Counted from the stretch's first letter, positions 46,714 through 56,362 are shown. The stretch is 64,000 nucleotides of DNA from Burkholderia cepacia ATCC 25416 (GCF_001411495.1 NZ_CP012981.1:868001-932000), one strand, 5' to 3'. Made by a program: numbers and translations. Notes: a model not told the origin generated them from the letters alone.

Positions 46714-46879
46714 CGGGTTGTCTCCGTTCGTTGTATTCGTCAGGCGCGATGCTTGCTGCATCGTTGCGACGAGTATAGGGACGTGAAACCTTCCGCAACC
46801 TTTCGCGGGACAGTGGAACCTTTAGGGGTTTTCCAGCAACGGGGGGCCGGAACAGGCGGCCGACGGGGGCGGGATGCGC

Positions 46880-47662
46880 TCAGCGCCAGCCGGTCAACAC
46901 CCTTCCCATCGCATCGAGCCCCATGTCGAACAGGTGCGACACGAACGGCACGAGGTTCGGCACCATCAGCTGCACGAGCAACAGCCCGACGAGCATCGTG
47001 ACGGGAAAGCCGATCTGGAACACGCCGATCTGCGGTGCCGCGCGGTTCAGGATGCCGAGCGCGAGGTTCGTGATCAGGAGCGCCGCGACCACCGGCAGCG
47101 AGAGCAGCAGCCCCATCTCGAATACCGTCGTGCCGAACGCGGCGAGCGTGCGCCAGCCGGGCGCGTGCAGCAGGTCGGCCGACACCGGCAGCGACTGGAA
47201 CGACGCGGTGAGCGCGGCGAACACCTGCAGGTGGCCGTCCACCGCGAGGAACGCGAGCATCGCGACCGCGTTCAGGAAGCGGCCCATCACGGGCGTCGCG
47301 CCGCTCGTGTGCGGATCGAAGAAGGTGGCGAAGCCGAGCCCCATCGACAACCCGATGAAGTCGCCGGCCGCCTCGACGGCCGCGAACACGATCTGCATCG
47401 TGAAGCCCATCGCGGCGCCGATCAGGAACTGCGTGACGAGGATCCAGATGCCCTGCGCGGAAAACACGGTGACGTCCGGCATCGCGCCGAGCGTCGGCGC
47501 GACGACCAGCGCCATGAACGCGGCCAGGCCGATCTTCACGCGCGCGGGCACCGATGCGTGGCCCACGACGGGCGCGGTCGCGACGAGCGCAAGCATCCGC
47601 ACGAACGGCCACAGGAACGCCGTGAGCCAGCCGTTGAGCTGCGCGTAGGTAACCGAGAACAT
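46880..47662 (-). CDS. fliR: Flagellar export protein FliR
   Basis: A 260-aa protein with multiple membrane helices. Family elements include FLWPFVRMLALVATAPVVG, QFLIGAAMGFTMQIVFAAVEAAGDFIGLSMGLGFA and VGLLLVQLMVPNLVPF. ATG 47662 (MFSVTYAQLNGWL) is the family start. It forms the export gate with FliP and FliQ. Last gene of the fliLMNOPQR run. Confidence 0.93.
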   Translation of the reverse strand: MFSVTYAQLNGWLTAFLWPFVRMLALVATAPVVGHASVPARVKIGLAAFMALVVAPTLGAMPDVTVFSAQGIWILVTQFLIGAAMGFTMQIVFAAVEAAGDFIGLSMGLGFATFFDPHTSGATPVMGRFLNAVAMLAFLAVDGHLQVFAALTASFQSLPVSADLLHAPGWRTLAAFGTTVFEMGLLLSLPVVAALLITNLALGILNRAAPQIGVFQIGFPVTMLVGLLLVQLMVPNLVPFVSHLFDMGLDAMGRVLTGWR

Positions 47663-47687
47663 CGCCGCCGGATCGTGCGCGCGCGGC

Positions 47688-47960
47688 TCAGCCGACGCCA
47701 AGCGTCGCGACGTGCAGCAGCGTCTGCCGCAGGTAGTCGAGCATCGTCGTCATCATCCACGGACCGGCGATCACGAGCGTCGCGGCGACCGCGAGCAGCT
47801 TCGGGATGAACGACAGCGTCGCTTCGTTGATCTGCGTCGCGGCCTGGAACAGGCTCACGACGAGGCCGACCGCGAGCGCGACCAGCAGCAGCGGGGCGGA
47901 GAGCAGCAGGCCGACCATCATGGCCTGGTGCGCGAGGGTCATCACCTGTTCGGGCGTCAT
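47688..47960 (-). CDS. fliQ: Flagellar export protein FliQ
   Basis: A 90-aa protein with two membrane helices; MTPEQVMTLAHQAMMVGLLL and QAATQINEATLSFIPKL are family signatures. 25 bp from fliR and 19 bp from fliP. Confidence 0.95.
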   Translation of the reverse strand: MTPEQVMTLAHQAMMVGLLLSAPLLLVALAVGLVVSLFQAATQINEATLSFIPKLLAVAATLVIAGPWMMTTMLDYLRQTLLHVATLGVG

Positions 47961-47979
47961 CGTGCGTTTCCTCCGCGGC

Positions 47980-48741
47980 TTACGTGAAGCTCTGCGCGAG
48001 CGAGCCGATCAGCAGCTGCCAGCCGTCGACCAGCACGAACAGCATCAGCTTGAACGGCAGCGACACGGTGGACGGCGACACCATCATCATCCCCATCGAC
48101 ATCAGCACGCTCGCGACGACCATATCGATGATCAGGAACGGGATGAAGACCGTGAAGCCGATCTGGAAGCCGGTCTTCAGCTCGCTCGTGACGAACGCGG
48201 GCACCAGCAGCGACAGCGGCACGTCTTCCGGGCCCTGCATCGGCGCGGCCTTCGAGATCTTCGCGAACAGCGCGAGATCGGTCTCGCGGGTCTGCTTCAG
48301 CATGAAGGTCTTGAACGGCGCGACGCCGCGCTGCACGGCCTGCTCCATCGGCATCGAGCCGTCGGAAAACGGCTTGTAGCCGTCGTTGTAGGCCCGGTCG
48401 AGCACCGGCGACATCACGAAGAAGGTGAGGAACATCGCGAGGCCGACGAGCACCTGGTTCGGCGGCGTCGTCGCGGTGCCGAGCGCCTGGCGCAGCAGCG
48501 ACAGCACGATGATGATGCGCGTGAAGCTCGTCATCATCAGCAGCATCGCCGGCAGGAACGACAGCATCGTGAGCAGCAGCATCGTCTGCACGCTCAGCGA
48601 ATAGGTGGTGCCGCCGTGCGGGCCCGGGCTCGCGTTGAACGCGGGCAGGCCGTTCGCCTGCGCGCACGCGAGCGCGGGGGCGAGGCAGAGGATCAGCACG
48701 GGCGCGAAGCGCGCCGCGCGATGCAGGAATGCGTGTTTCAT
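47980..48741 (-). CDS. fliP: Flagellar export protein FliP
   Basis: A 253-aa protein with a cleavable signal peptide and four membrane helices. Conserved [32 protein letters not shown] and [19 protein letters not shown] are visible. Core of the export gate. Confidence 0.95.
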   Translation of the reverse strand: MKHAFLHRAARFAPVLILCLAPALACAQANGLPAFNASPGPHGGTTYSLSVQTMLLLTMLSFLPAMLLMMTSFTRIIIVLSLLRQALGTATTPPNQVLVGLAMFLTFFVMSPVLDRAYNDGYKPFSDGSMPMEQAVQRGVAPFKTFMLKQTRETDLALFAKISKAAPMQGPEDVPLSLLVPAFVTSELKTGFQIGFTVFIPFLIIDMVVASVLMSMGMMMVSPSTVSLPFKLMLFVLVDGWQLLIGSLAQSFT

Positions 48742-48777
48742 CGAAATGCGGGGTCGGAAAGAGGGCGCGGCGCCATG

Positions 48778-49350
48778 TCAGCGGTCCTTGCCGCGACCGA
48801 GGCGCTTCGCGGCTTCGCCCGCGAGCGCGTCGCGAAACCGCGAGCCGAACGTGCCGGGCAGGCCGCCTTCGGACGGCGCGGCGCCGGAAGGTGCGCCGGT
48901 CGAGGCGGTCGTCGCGCCGGCCGCCGCCGAACCGGCCGGCAGCGCATGCAGCAGTCGCACGTTGCCCGGCGCGACGCCGAGCACGAGCCAGGTGTCGCCG
49001 ATCTCGACGATCGTCGCGCTTTCCTTGGCGCCCACCGCGACGCTCGACACGACCTTCAGCGGGCCGCCGCGGCGCACGTGCTGGAAGCCGAAGCGGCGCG
49101 CGAGCCACGCGCACGCGAACACGAGACCGATCACGACCGCGAGCCCGACGAGGGTCTGCAGCACCGCGCCGATGCCCAGCGACGGCGCGGCCGAACCGAC
49201 GGTCACGCTCGACGCGATCGCCCCGGCGTTGTTCACCGCGTTCATGTCGGCGGCACCGGCCGGTGCGCACGCGAGCGACGCCGCGATGGCCGCGACAGCC
49301 GCCACCGCGCTCGCGACGCGCGCACGGCGGCCGGGCTTCGCCACGTTCAT
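48778..49350 (-). CDS. fliO: Flagellar export protein FliO
   Basis: A 190-aa protein: N-terminal signal-like helix, a transmembrane helix (LQTLVGLAVVIGLVFACAWL), then the FliO cytoplasmic domain (VVSSVAVGAKESATIVEIG, WLVLGVAPGNVRLLH). The start overlaps the fliN stop (ATGA). Confidence 0.9.
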   Translation of the reverse strand: MNVAKPGRRARVASAVAAVAAIAASLACAPAGAADMNAVNNAGAIASSVTVGSAAPSLGIGAVLQTLVGLAVVIGLVFACAWLARRFGFQHVRRGGPLKVVSSVAVGAKESATIVEIGDTWLVLGVAPGNVRLLHALPAGSAAAGATTASTGAPSGAAPSEGGLPGTFGSRFRDALAGEAAKRLGRGKDR

Positions 49351-49844
49351 CGATTCAGCTTCCGGATGCGTTCGGCCGGCGTGATGATGTCGGTCAGGCG
49401 GATGCCGAACTTGTCGTTGACGACCACCACCTCGCCCTGCGCGATCAGGCAGCCGTTCACGAGCACGTCCATCGGCTCGCCGGCCATGCCGTCCAGCTCG
49501 ACGACCGAACCCTGCGCGAGCTGCAGCAGGTTGCGGATCGCGATCTTCGTGCGGCCGAGCTCCACGGTCATCTTGACCGGGATGTCGAGGATCATCTCGA
49601 TGTCGTTGTGCGTCGAGCTGGCCGCGGCCTTCGACAGCGGCTGGAACACGCCGGCGCCCGTCGCGCCCGGCTGCACCGGCTGCTGGTTCTGCTCGGCGAG
49701 CGCGGCGGCCCAGTCGTCCATGCCCGGATCTTCCTCCGCTGCGGCCGGCGCCGCCTGCGCGGCGGCGGCCGAGGCCGCGAGGGCCGCGTCGGCCATCGCT
49801 TGCGCGTCGTCCTCGGGCGTCTGGTTCAGCTCACTCATATCCAC
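49347..49844 (-). CDS. fliN: Flagellar motor switch protein FliN
   Basis: A 165-aa protein with a long Ala-rich N-terminal part and a C-terminal SpoA domain (MILDIPVKMTVELGRTKIAI, LVNGCLIAQGEVVVVNDKFG, RLTDIITPAERIRKL). It overlaps fliM by 14 bp. C-ring component. Confidence 0.95.
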   Translation of the reverse strand: MDMSELNQTPEDDAQAMADAALAASAAAAQAAPAAAEEDPGMDDWAAALAEQNQQPVQPGATGAGVFQPLSKAAASSTHNDIEMILDIPVKMTVELGRTKIAIRNLLQLAQGSVVELDGMAGEPMDVLVNGCLIAQGEVVVVNDKFGIRLTDIITPAERIRKLNR

Positions 49845-50829
49845 CTTCCTTCATCGAGTCGCCCGCGCTGATCATCTTCTGCACGCGCAACGCATATTGA
49901 CCATTGAAAATTCCGTAGCCGCATTCCATCACCGGCACGCCGTCGACCTTCGCGGTGATCGTGTCCTCGATCTCCAGCGGCAGCACGTCGCCCGCGCGCA
50001 GGTTCAGGATCTTCTCGAAGGTCGACGAGATCTCGGCGAGATTCGCGGTCAGCTCGACCTCGGCGGCCTGCACCTGCTGCGACAGCACGCGCACCCAGCG
50101 GCGGTCGACTTCGAGCGCCTCGCCCTGGATCGGCGATGCGAGCACGTCGCGGATCGGCTCGACCATCGAGTACGGCATGCAGATGTGCAGCGTGCCGCCC
50201 GTCGGCCCGAACTCGATCGAGAACTGCGTGACGATCACGATCTCGTTCGGCGTCGCGACGTTCGCGAACTGCGTGTGCATCTCCGAGCGCACGAATTCGA
50301 ACTGCAGCGGCCGCACGCTCTTCCACGCGGTCGTGTAGTGCTCGAACACGAGGTTCAGCAGCTTGCCGATGATCCGCTGCTCGGTGGCCGTGAAATCGCG
50401 GCCCTCGACGCGCGTGTGGAAGCGCCCGTCGCCGCCGAACAGGTTGTCGACGACGAAGAACACGAGGTTCGGGTCGAACACGAACAGCGACGTGCCGCGC
50501 AGCGGCTTCACGTGCACGAGGTTCAGGTTCGTCGGGATCGGCAGGTTGCGGGTGAACTCGCTGTACTTCTGCACCTTCACCTGGCTGACGGAGATTTCCG
50601 CCGTGCGCCGCATGAAGTTGAAGATGCCGATCCGCAACAGGCGCGCGAAGCGGTCGTTGATGATCTCGAGGCCGGGCATCCGGCCGCGGACGATCCGCTC
50701 CTGCGTCGCGATGTTGTAGGGGCGGACGCCCGACGTGTCGCGCTGCTCGTCGACTGCATCGGTTTCGCCCGTGACGCCCTTGAGGAGGGCATCGACCTCC
50801 TCCTGGGACATGAACTCCTGGTGGCCCAT
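49831..50829 (-). CDS. fliM: Flagellar motor switch protein FliM
   Basis: A 332-aa protein. The N-terminal CheY-binding peptide is MSQEEVDALLKGV, preceded by MGHQEF. The middle domain contains GRMPGLEIINDRFARLLR, and a C-terminal SpoA domain is present. Normal length. Confidence 0.96.
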   Translation of the reverse strand: MGHQEFMSQEEVDALLKGVTGETDAVDEQRDTSGVRPYNIATQERIVRGRMPGLEIINDRFARLLRIGIFNFMRRTAEISVSQVKVQKYSEFTRNLPIPTNLNLVHVKPLRGTSLFVFDPNLVFFVVDNLFGGDGRFHTRVEGRDFTATEQRIIGKLLNLVFEHYTTAWKSVRPLQFEFVRSEMHTQFANVATPNEIVIVTQFSIEFGPTGGTLHICMPYSMVEPIRDVLASPIQGEALEVDRRWVRVLSQQVQAAEVELTANLAEISSTFEKILNLRAGDVLPLEIEDTITAKVDGVPVMECGYGIFNGQYALRVQKMISAGDSMKEGGYE

Positions 50830-50851
50830 ACGCGCTCCTTTCGCGGCCGCG

Positions 50852-51355
50852 TTACTGGACGACGAATTCGGTGAACAGCACGTCGTCGACCTTCGCGCGC
50901 TGGTTGCCCGGCTGCGTCGGCTGCTCGATCAGTTCCCGCAGTTCCTTCGCGAGCGAACGTTTGCCGTCCGGCGTCGCCAGATCCTCGGGATGCTTGTTCG
51001 ACAGCGCGAGCAGGATCCGGCTGCGGATCTCGGGCATCCGCGCGGTCAGCTGCTCCTGCGCCTTCGGGTCGGTGAGCTTCAGCGACAGGCCGACGCGCAG
51101 GTAGTGCTGCGCGCCGTCGTCGGACTGCAGGTTCACGGTCAGCGGGTCGAGCGGGAAGAACACCGGCGCGGCCAGCGGCGCCGGCTCGGCGGGCGCGCTC
51201 GCATGGCCGACGCCTTCCTTGCTCAGGAACACGTACATGCCGCCGGCTGCGGCGGCCGCCGCGCCCAGCGCGATGACGGCGATGAGCGCGATGCGCTTGA
51301 ACTTGCCGGACGAAGCCGGCTTGTCGGCGGTCGGGTTTGCGGTCGTGGAGGCCAT
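50852..51355 (-). CDS. fliL: Flagellar basal-body protein FliL
   Basis: A 167-aa single-pass protein: TM helix IALIAVIALGAAAAAAGGMY, periplasmic stomatin-like domain (FFPLDPLTVNL, YLRVGLSLKL, ending DDVLFTEFVVQ). ATG 51355 (MASTTANPT) is preferred to an upstream start at 51388. First gene of the fli run. Confidence 0.93.
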   Translation of the reverse strand: MASTTANPTADKPASSGKFKRIALIAVIALGAAAAAAGGMYVFLSKEGVGHASAPAEPAPLAAPVFFPLDPLTVNLQSDDGAQHYLRVGLSLKLTDPKAQEQLTARMPEIRSRILLALSNKHPEDLATPDGKRSLAKELRELIEQPTQPGNQRAKVDDVLFTEFVVQ

Positions 51356-51554
51356 GTGGATGCGTGCGTGATGTCTCGTAGCATGCATTGTTCGGCATCC
51401 GGGCCGAGCCTGATGGGCGGAAAAGAGGGGGGATTTGCGGCTATCTCAGCCGATTGTCGGCCGGCGCGGCTCGGTGCAGGGCAGGAACGGCGGGGGAAAC
51501 CGGCCGGGGGCGGCGGGCCGGCGCTCCGTCGGGCGGGAAAGGCGAGGAGCGGTG

Positions 51555-51580
51555 GGGCGGGCGAGCCGTGGCGCCCGCCC
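51555..51580 (-). terminator. GC-rich hairpin downstream of lrgB
   Basis: GGGCGGGC and GCCCGCCC form a near-perfect stem just after the lrgB stop; no T run, so termination is uncertain. Confidence 0.3.
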
Positions 51581-51588
51581 GGACAACG

Positions 51589-52311
51589 TCAGATCGGCAA
51601 CAGCGACAGCAGCGGCGCGATCAGCACCATCGCGACGCCCGCGATCATCATCGTGAGACTCGACACGACGCCTTCCTCGCTGCCGATCTCGCGCGCCTTC
51701 GCGGTGCCCACGCCGTGGGCGGCCGCGCCGAACAGCGCACCGCGCGCGAGCCGCGTGCGCATCGGCACCAGCGCGAGCACGATCTCGCCGAGCAGCATCC
51801 CGCAGATGCCGGTCGCGATCACGAAGAGGGCGGTGAGGTCCTTCGGCGCATGGATCTTGTCGGAGACGGCGAGCGCGAACGGGGTCGAGACCGAGCGCGT
51901 CATCAGCGAGCGCTGCAGCTCGGGCGACAGGTGCAGCAGCTTCGCGAGCAGCAGCGAGCCGCACACGCCCGCGCCGATCCCGACCGCGACGCCGACCGAC
52001 AGCGACAGCCAGTGGCGGCGGATCAGGTCGCGATAGTCGTAGATCGGCACCGCGAACGCGATCGTCGCCGGGCCGAGCAGCCACATCAGCCAGCGCGTGT
52101 CGCGGAAGTAGACCGAATACGGGATGCCGGTCAGCAGCACGAGCAGCACCAGCACGCCCGGCACGAACACGAGCGGCGAGAACAGCAGCGTCTTCCTGTA
52201 CGCGTAGAGCCGCTTCGACGCGAAATACAGCGCGACCGTCAGCACGAAGCAGCCGACGGAAATCGCGGTATTCACCTGGTCGACGGACAGGCTCGACAGC
52301 AGCGGCAACAT
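51589..52311 (-). CDS. lrgB: LrgB/CidB-family membrane protein
   Basis: A 240-aa protein with seven or so hydrophobic helices and the family motifs RSVSTPFALAVSDKI and GAAAHGVGTAKAREIGSEEG. Together with LrgA it modulates murein hydrolase export or small-acid transport. Encoded 13 bp after lrgA. Confidence 0.88.
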   Translation of the reverse strand: MLPLLSSLSVDQVNTAISVGCFVLTVALYFASKRLYAYRKTLLFSPLVFVPGVLVLLVLLTGIPYSVYFRDTRWLMWLLGPATIAFAVPIYDYRDLIRRHWLSLSVGVAVGIGAGVCGSLLLAKLLHLSPELQRSLMTRSVSTPFALAVSDKIHAPKDLTALFVIATGICGMLLGEIVLALVPMRTRLARGALFGAAAHGVGTAKAREIGSEEGVVSSLTMMIAGVAMVLIAPLLSLLPI

Positions 52312-52324
52312 GGCAGGCTCCGGC

Positions 52325-52801
52325 TCAGTGGGCGGACACGGTGGCGAGGCGCGCGCGGCGGCGTTCGGCGAACACGCGCTGCGCGGCGAGCCGGCGCTCG
52401 AGCTTCGCGGCGAGGTCGACCGCGACGGCCACCGCGACCATCACGAAAGCGGTGCCGGCGAGCATCACCAGCGCGATGCGCCAGCCGTCCTCGCGGAACA
52501 ACCCGCCGTACTGCACGGCCGCGACGGCGGCCGGCACGAAGAACAGCAGCATGTCGGACAGCAGCCAGTTCGCGCCGTCCTTGACCCACGCGGGCGCGAC
52601 GCGGCCCGAGAACAGCAGCACGAGGAGCACCGCGAGGCCGATCACGCCGGACGGAATCGGCAGCCCGATCCTGCGCACGGCCCAGTCGACCGCCATCCAC
52701 AGCACGCCGAGCGCGGCGGCCTGCAGCACGATCCGGCCCGTGTGCGCGATGCTGCCCGAAGCGGCGGGGCGGGCGGCGGCGGTAGCGGTCGTCTTGGTCA
52801 T
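52325..52801 (-). CDS. lrgA: LrgA/CidA-family holin-like protein
   Basis: A 158-aa protein with four helices and the CidA/LrgA motif GLPIPSGVIGLAVLLVLL and WLLSDMLLFFVPAAVAAV. ATG 52801 is chosen for GGAG six bases upstream; an ATG 12 bases earlier is in frame. Divergent from a LysR regulator gene 140 bp away. Confidence 0.85.
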   Translation of the reverse strand: MTKTTATAAARPAASGSIAHTGRIVLQAAALGVLWMAVDWAVRRIGLPIPSGVIGLAVLLVLLFSGRVAPAWVKDGANWLLSDMLLFFVPAAVAAVQYGGLFREDGWRIALVMLAGTAFVMVAVAVAVDLAAKLERRLAAQRVFAERRRARLATVSAH

Positions 52802-52941
52802 GGCAGGCTCCATACAGATATTGCGTCGATGGGAGGAGTATAGGGTTTCCCCTAACCATAAATAAAATGACTTGTCTCTATCCTTATCATTCCAATTCGG
52901 AATTCTGATTGAGTTTGTTGCACCAATCTGGGGAGTGATCG

Positions 52942-53868
52942 ATGGAATTGCGCGCACTGCGGTACTTCGTCGAGGTGGTTCGCCAGCAGAGCTTCACGGC
53001 GGCCGCCGACAGGCTGTTCGTGACCCAGCCGACCATCAGCAAGATGGTGAAGGCGCTGGAGGACGAGATCGGTTCGCCGCTGCTGCTGCGGGACGGTCGA
53101 CAGATGGTGCTGACCGACGCGGGGCGGATCGTGTTCCAGCGCGGCCAGGACGTGCTCGCCGCGCAGGCGCAGCTGCAGTCGGAGCTGAACGATCTCGGCA
53201 CGCTCGGGCGCGGCGAGCTGACGATCGGCATCCCGCCGCTCGGCGGCTCGCTGTTCACGCCGATCATCGCCGCGTACAAGCAGCGCTACCCGAACATCGA
53301 GCTGAAGCTGTTCGAGCAGGGCGCGCGGATGATCGAGGCCGCGCTGACGTCGGGTGAACTGGAACTCGGCGGGCTGCTGGAGCCGGTGGATCCCGGCACC
53401 TTCGAACGGCTGCCGATGGTGCGTGCGCCGTTGTGGCTCGTCGCACCGCGCGAGTCGCGCTGGGAGGATCACGCGGCCGTGCCGCTCGCGGATCTCGCGC
53501 GCGAGTCGTTCGTGTTCTACGCGGAAAGCCTCGCGCTGCACGACGCGGTGCTGGACGCGTGCCGGCAGGCCGGCTTCACGCCGTCGATCGTGAGCCGCAG
53601 CGGCCACTGGGATTTCATGGCCGCGCTCGTGCATGCGGGGGTCGGCATCGCGCTGCTGCCCGAGCCGTATTGCCGGCGGCTCGACGCGGGCCAGTTCACG
53701 TGCCGGCCGATCGTCGAGCCGGAAATCACGTGGGCGATCGCGCTCGGCTGGCTGAAGAAGGGGTATCTGTCGCACGCGGCGCGCGCGTGGCTCGACGTCG
53801 CGCGGGCGACGCTGCCCATCGCGCCCGGCGACGATCTGGCGTTCGGCGGGTTGCGGGCGAGGGCGTGA
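52942..53868 (+). CDS. LysR-family transcriptional regulator (CidR-like)
   Basis: A 308-aa LysR protein with N-terminal winged HTH (LRALRYFVEVVRQQSFTAAA, VTQPTISKMVKALEDEIG) and a substrate-binding domain starting LTIGIPPLGGSLF. The ATG has GGGGAG upstream. Divergent transcription from lrgAB strongly suggests it controls that pair, as CidR does. Confidence 0.92.
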   Translation: MELRALRYFVEVVRQQSFTAAADRLFVTQPTISKMVKALEDEIGSPLLLRDGRQMVLTDAGRIVFQRGQDVLAAQAQLQSELNDLGTLGRGELTIGIPPLGGSLFTPIIAAYKQRYPNIELKLFEQGARMIEAALTSGELELGGLLEPVDPGTFERLPMVRAPLWLVAPRESRWEDHAAVPLADLARESFVFYAESLALHDAVLDACRQAGFTPSIVSRSGHWDFMAALVHAGVGIALLPEPYCRRLDAGQFTCRPIVEPEITWAIALGWLKKGYLSHAARAWLDVARATLPIAPGDDLAFGGLRARA

Positions 53869-53870
53869 CG

Positions 53871-53887
53871 GCCGGGCGATGCCCGGC
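53871..53887. terminator. Short hairpin between convergent genes
   Basis: GCCGGGC-GAT-GCCCGGC sits between the LysR gene stop and the vapC stop; a plausible bidirectional terminator without T runs. Confidence 0.35.
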
Positions 53888-53891
53888 GCAC

Positions 53892-54278
53892 TCAGACGTG
53901 CCTGATCGGGCCCGGATAGCGGGCGACAGTATGGTCGTGCGTAAGCAGCGTAATGCCTTCCGAGATCGCCTGCGCGACCAGGAGACGGTCAAACGGATCT
54001 CGATGGATCGACGGCAGTTGTTCGACTGCAAGTGCGTGTGCGCTCGTGATCGGCAATTCCACGTAGCCGACATCGAGGAGATTGCGACGGAGCACGTTTG
54101 GGTCCACCTGGAAATCGTCGCGATCCAGGCCACGCTTGATGACGATCTCCCAGAGGCTCGCGACGCTGAAAAGCGGTGTACAGGCGGGATCCTCGATGAG
54201 CGCACCGGCGCGGGCGGGCAGTTCGGCCGCACCGGCTGCCGCCCAAAGAAGCAGGTGTGTATCGAGCAGCAACTTCAT
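53892..54278 (-). CDS. vapC: VapC-family PIN-domain toxin
   Basis: A 128-aa PIN ribonuclease. Acidic residues D6 (LLLDTHLLLW), E44 (SLWEIVIK), D94 and D97 (RDPFDRLLVAQA) are present, so it looks active. The start overlaps the antitoxin stop by 4 bp. It belongs to the subgroup paired with Phd/YefM antitoxins. Confidence 0.9.
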   Translation of the reverse strand: MKLLLDTHLLLWAAAGAAELPARAGALIEDPACTPLFSVASLWEIVIKRGLDRDDFQVDPNVLRRNLLDVGYVELPITSAHALAVEQLPSIHRDPFDRLLVAQAISEGITLLTHDHTVARYPGPIRHV

Positions 54279-54523
54279 GCGTCACCCTCGAACAGCTTGC
54301 CGATTTCGTCGCTCCCCATCGTGTCGAAATCGTCCGGAACACGGATCTGCCCCTTCATGAAGCCGATCCGGCTCGGCCGGACGGGATCCGGCGTATCGAT
54401 CGGGACCACCTTGACGAGCGGCTTGCCCGCTTTCGCGATCACGAACGGTTCGCCGGCATGAACGGCTTCGTCGATCAAACGCGACAGGTTCGTCTTCGCG
54501 TCATGCATGTTGTAGGTGTGCAT
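54275..54523 (-). CDS. Phd/YefM-family antitoxin
   Basis: An 82-aa antitoxin. The N-terminal DNA-binding part is MHDAKTNLSRLIDEAVHAGE and VIAKAGKPLVKVVPI, typical of Phd/YefM. The acidic C-terminus (DDFDTMGSDEIGKLFEGDA) should bind the toxin. ATG 54523 has GGGGA upstream; an earlier start would run through the operator. Confidence 0.88.
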   Translation of the reverse strand: MHTYNMHDAKTNLSRLIDEAVHAGEPFVIAKAGKPLVKVVPIDTPDPVRPSRIGFMKGQIRVPDDFDTMGSDEIGKLFEGDA

Positions 54524-54535
54524 CGCATTCCCCAA

Positions 54536-54572
54536 TTGAACTAAGTTCAAATATTTCGTTAGCTTAGTTCAA
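54536..54572 (-). promoter_or_regulatory. Inverted-repeat operator of the toxin-antitoxin pair
   Basis: Perfect 10-bp arms TTGAACTAAG (54536-54545) and CTTAGTTCAA (54563-54572) separated by 17 AT-rich bases, just upstream of the antitoxin start. A third partial arm (GTTCAA at 54545) overlaps. Consistent with autoregulation by the Phd-type antitoxin. Confidence 0.65.
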
Positions 54573-54621
54573 TCAAGCAAATCAAGCAAGGCCAGCCCCT
54601 CCGCCGACAGCCCCACCGATT

Positions 54622-56184
54622 TCAATGCCCCATCGCCGGCCCCGCCCCCTTCCTCGGCTTCGTGATCCACACGAGCGCCGCGAGCGCGCCGAACATGAAG
54701 GCCGACAGCAGGAAGAAGTCGTTGGTCGCCATCATGAAGCCCTGCTGCGTGACGAGCTGGTTGAGCTGCGCGTTGGCCGTCTGGCCGACGATGCCGAGCT
54801 GCGACAGCGCGCCCTGGTAGTCGGTCGTGCTCTGCGCATACACGCTCACCGATTCCGACAGCCGCGCGTGGTGGTAGATCGCGTCGTTCTCCCAGAACGT
54901 CGAGCTGGCCGCGGTGCCGATCGCGCCCGACAGCGTGCGCAGGAAGTTCGACAGCCCCGACGCGCTCGCGAGCCGCTCGTCGGAGATGCTCGACAGCGTG
55001 ATCGTCGTCATCGGCACGAAGAAGCACGCGACGCCGATCCCCTGCACGAGACGCGGCAGGATCACATGGTTGAACGGCACGTCGAGCGTAAACGTCGAGT
55101 TCCAGATCGACACGCCGGCGAACACGATGAACGCGAAGCTCGCGACCATCCGCAGGTCGAGCCGGTGCATGTTGCGGCCGATCAGCGGCGACAGCACGAG
55201 CGCGAGCAGCCCGACCGGCGCGGTCGCGAGGCCGGCCTTGCCCGCCGTGTAGCCCATCACCGTCTGCAGCCAAAGCGGGAAGATCACGACCGAGCCGAAG
55301 AACGCCATGAAGCCGAACGAGATGATCAGCGCGCCGAGCGCGAAGTTGCGGTCCTTGAAGAGCGACAGGTCGACCACCGGCTCCTTCTCGGTCGCCTCCC
55401 ACACGAGCATGAACGCGAGCGACACGACCGCGATCAGCGCGAGTGCGACGATGAACGTCGAGTTGAACCAGTCGCGGTCCTTGCCGAGGTCGAGCATCAT
55501 CTGCAGGCACGACACGCCGATCACGAGCAGCGCGAGGCCGATCGCGTCGATCCGCTGCTTCGTCGTCTTCGTCTCGCGGCCGCGCAGCAGGAAATACGCG
55601 CAGGTCGCCGAGAAGATGCCGATCGGCAGGTTGATGTAGAAGATCCACGGCCACGTGTAGTTGTCGCTGATCCAGCCGCCCAGCAGCGGGCCGAAGATCG
55701 GCGCGACGATCACCGTCATCGCCCATAACCCGAGTGCGAGCCCGCGCTTCGCGGGCGGGTAGCTGCGCATCAGGATCGTCTGCGACAGCGGCACCATCGG
55801 CCCCGACACGAGGCCCTGCAGCAGCCGGAACGCGATCAGCGTCTCGAAGTTGGTCGCGAGGCCGCACAGCGCCGACGCGATCGTGAACGCGAGCACCGAC
55901 AGCGTGAACAGCCGCACCTCGCCGACGCGCCGCGCGAGCCAGCCGGTAAGCGGCACCGCGATCGCGGACGCGACCGAGTACGACGAGATCACCCAGGTGC
56001 CTTCGCTCGTCGCGACGCCGAGGCTGCCCGAGATGGTCGGCACCGCGACGTTCGCGATCGACGTGTCGAGCACTTCCATGAAGGTGCCGAGCGCCAGCCC
56101 GACGGTGAGTAGCGCGAGTGCGCCGCCGGACAGCGGCGCGGGTTCGGCGGCGGGGGAGGCGGCGGATGCCGTGGTGGCGGACAT
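54622..56184 (-). CDS. DHA2-family multidrug MFS transporter (EmrB/QacA-type)
   Basis: A 520-aa protein with 14 predicted helices. Motifs: LDTSIANVAVPTISGSLG (motif D1 of DHA2), WLARRVGEVRLF (motif A), GLVSGPMVPLSQTILM (motif C region). TAGGAG lies before the ATG at 56184. EmrB proteins normally work with an HlyD-type adaptor and an outer-membrane channel; no adaptor is encoded here. It is downstream of a marR gene on the same strand. Confidence 0.92.
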   Translation of the reverse strand: MSATTASAASPAAEPAPLSGGALALLTVGLALGTFMEVLDTSIANVAVPTISGSLGVATSEGTWVISSYSVASAIAVPLTGWLARRVGEVRLFTLSVLAFTIASALCGLATNFETLIAFRLLQGLVSGPMVPLSQTILMRSYPPAKRGLALGLWAMTVIVAPIFGPLLGGWISDNYTWPWIFYINLPIGIFSATCAYFLLRGRETKTTKQRIDAIGLALLVIGVSCLQMMLDLGKDRDWFNSTFIVALALIAVVSLAFMLVWEATEKEPVVDLSLFKDRNFALGALIISFGFMAFFGSVVIFPLWLQTVMGYTAGKAGLATAPVGLLALVLSPLIGRNMHRLDLRMVASFAFIVFAGVSIWNSTFTLDVPFNHVILPRLVQGIGVACFFVPMTTITLSSISDERLASASGLSNFLRTLSGAIGTAASSTFWENDAIYHHARLSESVSVYAQSTTDYQGALSQLGIVGQTANAQLNQLVTQQGFMMATNDFFLLSAFMFGALAALVWITKPRKGAGPAMGH

Positions 56185-56320
56185 CGAAATCTCCTAGACG
56201 CGGCGCGCGCGACGCGCCGGCACAACGCACGGGTGTGCGCCGCAGCGCAGCCCGGCCGGGTGGAACGGATAAAGGGAAAAGGGGAGCGCGTGCCCTGTCA
56301 TCTTCTGCCCAGACAGATAA

Positions 56321-56334
56321 ATAAGCGAACGCTT
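56321..56334. promoter_or_regulatory. Inverted repeat upstream of the MFS gene
   Basis: TAAGCG-AA-CGCTTA, a 6-bp arm palindrome about 137 bases before the MFS start, between marR and the transporter gene. Possible regulator-binding site. Confidence 0.35.
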
Positions 56335-56362
56335 AACCTAGACATGGAGGCCTCCGCGCACA

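Noticed and set aside
47806..50874. 1,022-codon plus-strand frame opposite fliM-fliQ
   Set aside because: Antisense shadow; four well-known flagellar genes occupy the other strand.
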